In this document: positions 58,328 through 64,000 of the stretch, piece by piece | How positions within the stretch are numbered: position 1 is the first letter of the stretch | Layout of the letters: every line of letters begins with the position of its first letter | From: an uncultured Mollicutes bacterium | GTDB lineage: Bacteria; Bacillota_I; Bacilli_A; RFN20; CAG-826 | Reading direction: 5' to 3' | Length of the DNA: 64,000 nt | Assembly (NCBI GenBank): GCA_900540385.1 | Contig: UQFY01000010.1 | Coordinates: forward strand, 8,141-72,140 | The notes under the pieces: generated by a model | Database searches by the model: none | Seen by the model: the letters and a program-made list of their open reading frames with translations, nothing else | What the model was told of the DNA's origin: nothing | Made by a program: the position numbers and the translations under genes

Positions 58328-58354
58328 GCTTCAGCTTAACTGAGGCTTTTTCTT
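58328..58354 (+). terminator. Terminator after the RhuM-like gene
   Basis: GCTTCAG-CTTAA-CTGAGGC followed by TTTTTCTTT. Confidence 0.8.
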
Positions 58355-58556
58355 TATAAAAATAAATAAGGGATTTTTACAGGGGATAATTGGATATTTA
58401 GAGAATGAACTTTTATTGATAGAAAAATAGGTTTAAAAAAGTTACGAGTTTTTCTAGTCAAAAAAGAATGTTTCTTCTTTAAAAAAATAGAACTTATTGA
58501 TATATTTTATTCATGCGTGGGACCTAGTCCTTGCTTTTTTGTGGGAGAAAAGAAAA
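58355..58556 (+). promoter_or_regulatory. AT-rich intergenic region with probable cdaA promoter
   Basis: -35 TTTAAA (58478-58483) and -10 TATATT (58501-58506) are 17 bases apart. The leader of about 45 bases ends in a strong gggagaaaagaaaa ribosome binding site. The rest (58355-58477) shows no gene. Confidence 0.5.
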
Positions 58557-59408
58557 ATGATGAATGGCCAATATCCTTTCGCGGGCTATGGGTTTGACAA
58601 TGCCGCCGGCATTTGCTCATTTGTTTTTGGTCTTCTTTTTCTTGCCCTTTTTGATTTTGCCATTTTCCGACTCGTGAAGAAGATTTGGGTTTGGATTGTC
58701 GCTGGTGTTTTAGAAATCTTAATTGTTATATCTGCAGGATTTGGCATGTGGTTCTTGACCTTGATTGTCTGCTTAATTCTTTTGATTTTTGCAATGTTGC
58801 TTTTTATTGTCAGTCAAAACGAAGTGCGTTCTTTCTTTGAAAACGCAAATTGGAAAAAAGACGTCAAAGATTTGTTCCGTAAAGGCAAGAAAGTCGAACC
58901 TGAATATATTTTCGACCGTGAGAAAGTCTATCGTGAAATTTATCGTGCTGTGGTGGACATGTCTCAAGAAAAACGTGGTGCATTGATTACCGTTATGAAA
59001 AAAGATAACATCCTTGATCCTTCTAAGGTCGGAACGGTGGTTAAACAACGTGGCGTTGATTTGGACGCTCCTGTTAAAGCCGAGCTCCTTGAAACAATAT
59101 TCTACGTTGGTACACGTCTTCATGACGGAGCGGTGGTCATTAAAGGAGACAAGATTGCTAGAGCAGCCGTCTTTTTCCAATCCACAAGACAAGCTTTAAC
59201 GGGCAAATACGGCTCTCGTCATCAAGCCGCGTTAGGCATTTCTGAAAATTCTGATTCCGTTACAATCATTGTCTCAGAAGAAACGGGCCGTATTGGCATT
59301 GCCTTCCAAGGAGAGCTTATTCCAGTAAACCCAGATAATTTCATGAGGATCTTCACAGAATATATGGCATATGAGCCAACCGTTTCCAATTCTGAAGATG
59401 GGAAATAG
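58557..59408 (+). CDS. cdaA: Diadenylate cyclase, CdaA type
   Basis: The protein makes cyclic di-AMP, an essential second messenger for potassium and osmotic control in Firmicutes. From ATG 58557 (gggag ribosome binding site) it has 283 residues: three membrane helices in the first 95, a linker and the DAC domain. The catalytic DGA motif lies in LHDGAVVI, and the RHR motif reads YGSRHQAALGIS, so the second arginine is glutamine. Usual operon partners cdaR and glmM are absent. An upstream TTG start at 58497 is rejected. Confidence 0.9.
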   Translation: MMNGQYPFAGYGFDNAAGICSFVFGLLFLALFDFAIFRLVKKIWVWIVAGVLEILIVISAGFGMWFLTLIVCLILLIFAMLLFIVSQNEVRSFFENANWKKDVKDLFRKGKKVEPEYIFDREKVYREIYRAVVDMSQEKRGALITVMKKDNILDPSKVGTVVKQRGVDLDAPVKAELLETIFYVGTRLHDGAVVIKGDKIARAAVFFQSTRQALTGKYGSRHQAALGISENSDSVTIIVSEETGRIGIAFQGELIPVNPDNFMRIFTEYMAYEPTVSNSEDGK

Positions 59409-59429
59409 AACCTTAGGGTTCTTTTTTCT
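59407..59429 (+). terminator. Terminator after cdaA
   Basis: AGAACC-TTA-GGGTTCT followed by TTTTTC; it overlaps the cdaA stop codon. Confidence 0.75.
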
Positions 59430-59496
59430 TTCTATCTTCATTTTCTTTTTCTTTGTTTAAGGCTAAAATGAAGTTTAATCAATTAGGAGGAAAAAT

Positions 59497-60231
59497 ATGT
59501 CCACGCCACATATCGAAGCAAAAGCAGGAGATTTTGCAAAAGTTGTTTTAATGCCTGGAGATCCAAAACGTGCAGAATGGATCGCTACTACATTCTTAAA
59601 AGAAGCTAAACTCGTTACTTCTGTCCGTGGAATTCTTGGATTCACCGGAAAAGCACCAGACGGTTCTTTAGTTTCCGTCATGGCTTCAGGAATGGGTATG
59701 CCTTCTATTGGCATTTACTCTCATGAGCTTTATACGAGCTATGGCGTTGAAGCCATTATTCGTATTGGAACTATCGGCGCCTATCAAGAAGGCATCGAAT
59801 TAAAGGATATCTTAATTGGCCAAGGTGCTTGCACGAATAGCAACTGGATGGGCGAACATTCCCTTTATGGCGGAACTTTCTCTGCCATTGCTGATTATGA
59901 TTTGCTTTCTTGGGCTGTCGAATCTGCAAGAAGCAACAATTTTAAGAACCACGTCGGTAACATTTTATCCTCCGACACATTCTATGGCTATCGTCCAGAA
60001 GCTTGGAAGAAATGGGCTAATTTAGGTGTTATGGGTGTTGAAATGGAAGCTTATGCATTATATGCGACTGCTGCTGAATTAAAGAAAAAAGCGTTGGCTA
60101 TTTGCACCGTTTCCGACTCCTTCCTCTTTAAGAAGATTCTTACTCCGCAAGAACGTCAAGAAGGCTTAGACAATATGGTCAAAGTCGCTTTAGACGTTGC
60201 GATGAAATATAACGCATGCCATACGAAGTAA
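59497..60231 (+). CDS. deoD: Purine nucleoside phosphorylase DeoD
   Basis: DeoD splits purine (deoxy)ribonucleosides with phosphate for salvage. The 244-residue protein has the phosphate-binding LMPGDPKRAEWIA near residue 18, MASGMGMPSIGIYSHELY near 62 and the nucleoside-binding VMGVEMEAYALYA near 175. The SDSFLF near 205 follows the DeoD form. A strong aggagg ribosome binding site precedes ATG 59497. It overlaps the next, unrelated membrane gene by 16 bases. Confidence 0.96.
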   Translation: MSTPHIEAKAGDFAKVVLMPGDPKRAEWIATTFLKEAKLVTSVRGILGFTGKAPDGSLVSVMASGMGMPSIGIYSHELYTSYGVEAIIRIGTIGAYQEGIELKDILIGQGACTNSNWMGEHSLYGGTFSAIADYDLLSWAVESARSNNFKNHVGNILSSDTFYGYRPEAWKKWANLGVMGVEMEAYALYATAAELKKKALAICTVSDSFLFKKILTPQERQEGLDNMVKVALDVAMKYNACHTK

Positions 60232-60854
60232 AATTAACGATTTTTATCTTACTTGCTATTTTTGTTTTTGGAGGAATTCTTTTTTGGTTCCTTTTCCCCC
60301 TCATTCGCAGGAAACTATTTTCGTCTCGCTACAAACGTTTTTATTACGACTATGTGAATCATGTCGTGAAATATAACGATTTTTATTTGATAAACAATCT
60401 TGCCTTTGATGTAGGAGACGCCCAAACATTAAGCATTGATCATTTAATTGGCGGAGATAAATACATCTACGTCATTATTGATTACTATGTCGATGGAGGT
60501 ATCAAAATTGATCCTCTTCAACCAATTTCCTATGTTTATAAGAAAGATGATAAGAAATTTGAAATCGCAAACCCTTTGCAAGTAGTGGCTCATTCCATGA
60601 CCAAGTTATCCTCTCTTTCTGGTATCTCTAGCGAATTTTTAGTTGGCATCGTTTTAATCAACGATGATTGTAATGTGGTTTCCATTGAAAATGGTTCATC
60701 TCCTGTTAATATTGTTAGGCTTCGTGAATTATCTAAATTCATTGGAGAATATGAAAAAAGGCCGGTGAAGCCATTTGTCTCAAGACAACTTTGGCAAGCC
60801 ATCCAAGATTTACATACCATTAAAGAAAATGTCCAATCCAGAAAAAAACAATAA
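60216..60854 (+). CDS. Membrane-anchored protein, possibly NERD-like (212 aa)
   Basis: The protein has one N-terminal membrane helix (LTIFILLAIFVFGGILFWFL) and a cytoplasmic domain. The stretches YYVDGGIKIDPLQPISYVY and FEIANPLQVVAHSMTKL recall the NERD nuclease-related fold, in which NPL(x)Q is conserved, but the catalytic residues are not clear. The identification is weak. It overlaps deoD at the start and the next gene (from 60829) at the end, so the three are likely co-transcribed. Confidence 0.6.
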   Translation: MPYEVKLTIFILLAIFVFGGILFWFLFPLIRRKLFSSRYKRFYYDYVNHVVKYNDFYLINNLAFDVGDAQTLSIDHLIGGDKYIYVIIDYYVDGGIKIDPLQPISYVYKKDDKKFEIANPLQVVAHSMTKLSSLSGISSEFLVGIVLINDDCNVVSIENGSSPVNIVRLRELSKFIGEYEKRPVKPFVSRQLWQAIQDLHTIKENVQSRKKQ

Positions 60855-61958
60855 ACATTCAGCAAACGAAAGCGTTCTTTCGACTTCTTTTAAGGAATAT
60901 CCAAAGACCTTAAAGAAACTTTTACCATGGCTTATTAATTTTATTTTCGTTGTTATTGCCGTCTCAGCCCTCTCTTTTTAACCCCGTTTAGTCTTTTCTT
61001 TACCATACCTCTTGCGGTTATTCCTTTCTTTTTTGCCCTTCAGGTATCAGACTCTTATATTCATTTAAAAGATGATTTAGACAATAAACGTTTTGCTGCT
61101 TACCTCAAATCCTATTTTTTGCCAGTTAACTTCGGCTGTTTCCGTATTGTTCGTTCTGCCTTATTTAGTCTTTTGATTTCTTTTGGTGTCGCCTTCCTCT
61201 TTGGCTTTGCTTATATTGAAATCTCTCTTTTGAATGGGGTGGATATGAATGCCATTTTGAATACCTTCCTCGAAGCCTATCAAGCTGGCGATACCGAAGG
61301 CATGAATGCAATTTTAAATTCCGAACCAATGCTTTCTTTAATGACTTGGACGGGAGTTGTTGAAAGTGTTTCTTTTGCGCTTTCCTTCCTCTTCCATATC
61401 TATCGTTACGGCGTTCTTGCTTATTTTCATTTCTCCATTCAAGGAGTGGATGCAAGAACGGTGAACGCTTTCTATAAAGCGGCATTACGTTCCACACGTA
61501 CGAAAGGCTATAACAAAGACTATTTCTCCGTGATTTGGCCGATGTTACTTTTGAGTGTTCTTTCTTTAGGACTTGGAATTTATTTTGGCTATTTATTGAC
61601 TACAATTGAATCCGTTTCTCTCTTCTTCCAAAACAATTCCTATTTCCAAAGCAACCAACTTATTTCTTTAACGGCAGTTCTCACGATGTTGCTCTTTGTC
61701 ACTCTCTTCTTGCCTTATTATTTTGACTCGATGATTCTTCTATATCAAAAATATGAATTGTCTTTTGGACAGGCTGCATTGGAGTTTGCTCAAGAAACAA
61801 TCAATCAGCTAAAACAAACAGAACAACTCTCTAAAGAAGAACGAGAAGAAATCGAAAAGAATCTCTCTAGTTTAAAGAAACAGCAAGAAGATCTCGATAG
61901 CAAAGAAAAAGAAGAGAAGAAGCAAGACGATTCTTCTGATGATGAAAATCGTCAATAA
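60829..61958 (+). pseudogene. Membrane protein interrupted by a frameshift
   Basis: Two frames together give one protein of about 376 residues. The first part from ATG 60829 (KTLKKLLPWLINFIFVVIAV) stops at TAA 60979-60981. The other frame then continues without a gap (LTPFSLFFTIPLAVIPFFFA and on) through four to five more membrane helices to 61958, ending in a charged coiled-coil tail. One extra T in the CTTTTTA run at 60974-60979 joins them. I do not recognise the family. Loss of function, an assembly error or ribosomal slippage at T-TTT-TAA are all possible. Confidence 0.75.
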
Positions 61959-61977
61959 AACTCCCTAAAAACAAAAA

Positions 61978-62006
61978 TAGTGGTGGAAGAAAAACCGCCA
62001 CTTTTT
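61978..62006 (+). terminator. Terminator after the interrupted membrane gene
   Basis: AGTGGTGG and CCGCCACT pair around AAGAAAAA, followed by TTTTTC. Confidence 0.8.
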
Positions 62007-62032
62007 TCTTGGTCAATTTAGCCAATAAAAGA

Positions 62033-62054
62033 AAAAACCTCTCGAACGGAGAGG
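62033..62054 (-). terminator. Terminator of tRNA-Gly (GCC)
   Basis: On the minus strand CCTCTC-CGTTC-GAGAGG is followed by TTTTTTC. Confidence 0.8.
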
Positions 62055-62069
62055 CCTAGAAATAAAAAA

Positions 62070-62143
62070 TGGAGCAGGCGACGGGAATCGGACCCGCGTA
62101 TCCACCTTGGCAAGGTGGTGTTCTACCATTGAACTACGCCTGC
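62070..62143 (-). tRNA. tRNA-Gly (GCC)
   Basis: Acceptor GCAGGCG/CGCCTGC, anticodon loop TTGCCAA with GCC, discriminator T, encoded CCA. It complements tRNA-Gly (CCC) at 56455. Confidence 0.95.
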
Positions 62144-62219
62144 ATCACGTCACTTGACGCGAGGATTATTATAGCCATCTAAAAGGTAATACGCAATAGC
62201 AAAATTACGATATCTGTTT

Positions 62220-62225
62220 TATAAT
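62220..62225 (+). promoter_or_regulatory. -10 box of gltX
   Basis: TATAAT with a weak -35 (TAGCAA, 62197-62202, 17 bases upstream). The leader of about 20 bases holds an aaggag ribosome binding site before ATG 62253. Confidence 0.5.
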
Positions 62226-62252
62226 TTTTTCCGTTATTTAGAAGGAGCGAAT

Positions 62253-63905
62253 ATGGCTACATACGAAGACTTAGCAGAATTATTATTCCCTGATGTTACC
62301 GAAACAATAGAAGATTTAGAAAAACGTTTCCCAGAACGTCATTTACCCGAAGGGGCTCAAGTGACACGTTTTGCTCCTTCGCCAACTGGCTTCCTTCATA
62401 CCGGTTCTTTGTTTACCGCTTTTATTGCTTATACCTTAGCCAAGCAATCTCAAGGCGTTTATTTCTTCCGCTTGGAAGATACGGACACAAAGCGTACTAT
62501 CGCTGGTAGTGCGGATGAATTAATTGAGCAACTCGCTCAATTTGGCATTGTTGCCGACGAAGGGTATTTCCCTGGCGAAGATAAAGGCAATTATGGACCT
62601 TATCAGCAATCCAAACGTGCTGGCATCTATAAAATTGTGATTAAGGAACTTGTTCGCCAAGGAATGGCCTATCCTGATTTCATGACGGCAGATGAACTTG
62701 GAGCCTTAAGAAAATTCCAAGAAGACAATAAGATTCTTCCTGGCTACTATGGCCCATATGCAAGAGATAGAAAACTTTCTGTCGATGAAGCCATTGAAAA
62801 AATCAAAGCTGGTACACCATGGGTTATTCGTTATAAATCCATGGGCGATCACAATAAGAAAATCAAATTTACCGATCGTATCCGTGGCACAATTGAACTT
62901 GCCGATAACGATGTGGATATTGTCATTTTAAAAAGTGATGGCCTTCCTACCTACCATTTTGCACACGTCGTTGACGACCATTTCATGAGAACAACAGTTG
63001 TTACAAGAGGAGAGGAGTGGATTCCGTCAACTCCTATTCACCTTCAACTTTTCCGTTCTTTGAACTGGAAAGCGCCAAAATACGCTCATCTTCCAGTCAT
63101 TATGAAACTCGACCATGGAAATAAACGTAAACTCTCTAAGAGAAAAGATCCTGAAGCGGCCGTCTCTTTCTTCTTAAAGGCAGGCTATCCTCCAAAGGCA
63201 TTGCTTGTTTATCTTATGAGCATTGCTAACTCTAATTTTGAAGAATGGACCCTTGCGAATAAGAGCTACGATTACCATAACTTCCAATTCGCCTTCTCAA
63301 AGATGTCGCTTGACGGCGCTCTCTTTGACCAAGGCAAATTGAATTTCTTCGCGAAAGAGACAATCGCCACAATACCAACCGAAACCTTAGTCCATGACGT
63401 TACCGAATGGGCAAAGGTGAATGACCCTCTTTTAAATGCCAAGATTGAAAAAGACCCTGTCTATTTCTCCAAAGTTCTAGGCATCGAAAGAGATCGTCCA
63501 AATCCAAGAAAAGATTACGCAAAGTATTCTGACATTGAGCCTGCGACAAGATTCTTCTATGACGAAGATTATCAAAAACTTATTGCAGAGCCATTGCCAT
63601 TCAATCCAAAATTCAGCAAAGAATTCTTAAAGAGTTTCTTAGAAAAAGTAGCTTCCGCTATGGCTTATGGCGTAGATGAATCCACATGGTGGAACAGCGT
63701 TAAAGAGGTGGCGGCCGCAAACGGATTCGCCATTGCCAATAAAGATTACAAAAAGAACCCAGATGCTTATAAAGGGTCCGTCTCTGATGCTGCGGAAATC
63801 ATTCGTGTTGCCTTGACCGCCTCCAAAGATTCTCCAAACCTTCATGAGGTCATTGAAATCTTAGGCAAAGAAAGAGTTGTTCATCGTTTAACATCCCTCT
63901 TCTAA
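62253..63905 (+). CDS. gltX: Glutamyl-tRNA synthetase
   Basis: The class I synthetase charges tRNA-Glu (and possibly tRNA-Gln if no GlnRS exists). The HIGH region is FAPSPTGFLHTGSLFTAFIA near residue 40, the KMSKS loop reads KLSKRKDPEAA near 293, and a helical anticodon-binding domain follows. At 550 residues it is longer than the usual 470-490, with about 35 extra residues at the start and a longer C-terminal part. I see no gatCAB genes in this window. It is monocistronic with a terminator. Confidence 0.95.
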   Translation: MATYEDLAELLFPDVTETIEDLEKRFPERHLPEGAQVTRFAPSPTGFLHTGSLFTAFIAYTLAKQSQGVYFFRLEDTDTKRTIAGSADELIEQLAQFGIVADEGYFPGEDKGNYGPYQQSKRAGIYKIVIKELVRQGMAYPDFMTADELGALRKFQEDNKILPGYYGPYARDRKLSVDEAIEKIKAGTPWVIRYKSMGDHNKKIKFTDRIRGTIELADNDVDIVILKSDGLPTYHFAHVVDDHFMRTTVVTRGEEWIPSTPIHLQLFRSLNWKAPKYAHLPVIMKLDHGNKRKLSKRKDPEAAVSFFLKAGYPPKALLVYLMSIANSNFEEWTLANKSYDYHNFQFAFSKMSLDGALFDQGKLNFFAKETIATIPTETLVHDVTEWAKVNDPLLNAKIEKDPVYFSKVLGIERDRPNPRKDYAKYSDIEPATRFFYDEDYQKLIAEPLPFNPKFSKEFLKSFLEKVASAMAYGVDESTWWNSVKEVAAANGFAIANKDYKKNPDAYKGSVSDAAEIIRVALTASKDSPNLHEVIEILGKERVVHRLTSLF

Positions 63906-63919
63906 GAAAAAAACTGATT

Positions 63920-63945
63920 AGGCTGTCAAAAGACAGCCTTTTCTT
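63920..63945 (+). terminator. Terminator after gltX
   Basis: AGGCTGTC-AAAA-GACAGCCT followed by TTTCTTTT. It may serve both strands. Confidence 0.85.
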
Positions 63946-63949
63946 TTAT

Positions 63950-64000
63950 GTGGACCGATAGGGACAACCTAGAACCGCCTGCTATGCGGGCGAGAGCGGT
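63950..64000. other. Unidentified GC-richer sequence at the window edge
   Basis: The last 50 bases are richer in G and C than their surroundings and can fold (ACCGCC with GGCGAGAGCGGT, inner GCCTGC/GCGGGC). A structured RNA gene entering from the next window, on either strand, is possible. I could not match it to tmRNA, RNase P, SRP or rRNA ends from memory. Confidence 0.3.

Noticed and set aside
58497..58556. TTG start giving cdaA 20 extra residues
   Set aside because: The TTG overlaps the predicted -10 box, while ATG 58557 follows a strong ribosome binding site.

Overview
The window reads as a chromosome segment of a low-GC, fermentative Firmicutes/Bacilli lineage, probably an uncultivated gut or animal-associated member near Erysipelotrichales/RF39. 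That placement is inference. It rests on the AT-rich sequence, the rny-ymdB-miaB-miaA block, RNA polymerase delta subunit, Hsp33, long HPF, a TPP riboswitch, the phage-type (Bacillus-like) thymidylate synthase and MEP-pathway isoprenoid genes (ispD, ispF). TGA is used as stop and TGG as Trp, so the code is standard. Gene density is high, most genes sit in short operons, and many are closed by a clear intrinsic terminator.

Layout. 1-5494: RNA turnover, tRNA modification and one-carbon metabolism (rny end, ymdB, a miaB fused to a RicA/YlbF-like domain, miaA, fhs, DUF951). 5515-10375: two large ABC ATPase-permease fusions behind a hairpin that buries the first ribosome binding site. 10478-17550: cold-shock protein, ychF, ispF, argS, rpoE, a HAD phosphatase, a CysQ-like phosphatase, an Nfu protein and a small winged-helix protein. 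17551-19867: a 42-codon ORF with a structured leader, a frameshifted M32 carboxypeptidase and a small membrane protein. 19880-25447: thiamine region (thiT with TPP riboswitch, an unknown membrane protein, thiN), a lipoprotein, an ABC-F ATPase and a LemA-like protein. 25493-29449: HAD phosphatase, ispD, S1 protein, pgi and a five-tRNA cluster. 29478-34935: a 726-residue repeat-bearing surface protein, folA-thyA, tRNA-Leu and mgtE. 35029-43240: pduL, a TSCPD protein, a flavodoxin-like reductase, a SAM-clan riboswitch with metK, hpf, a degenerate zeta-like kinase pair, a HAD phosphatase, an unknown two-gene operon, upp and apt. 43277-48515: Nudix, hslO and a heterodimeric ABC exporter with a palindromic operator. 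48630-53244: a uridine-kinase/CYTH fusion, an acetyltransferase, a Memo-AMMECR1 fusion, GNAT and membrane proteins. 53250-64000: scattered tRNAs, an FAD dehydrogenase, a small accessory island (HTH-GNAT plus RhuM/PLD-like protein), diadenylate cyclase, deoD, a frameshifted membrane protein and gltX.

Themes. RNA metabolism is prominent. Nucleotide salvage (upp, apt, deoD, thyA, folA) suggests partial dependence on imported bases. Thiamine appears to be imported and then pyrophosphorylated. Many promoters place the -10 box only 6-7 bases upstream of the ATG with no Shine-Dalgarno sequence, so leaderless transcripts look common here.

The best candidates for undescribed biology are the MiaB-RicA fusion beside RNase Y, the HTH-GNAT/RhuM-PLD operon, the zeta-like kinase with an altered Walker A, the leaderless promoter class, and the small structured-leader ORF. 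Two genes (M32 peptidase; membrane protein at 60829-61958) are interrupted by single-base shifts in or beside homopolymers, which could be real decay or assembly error.
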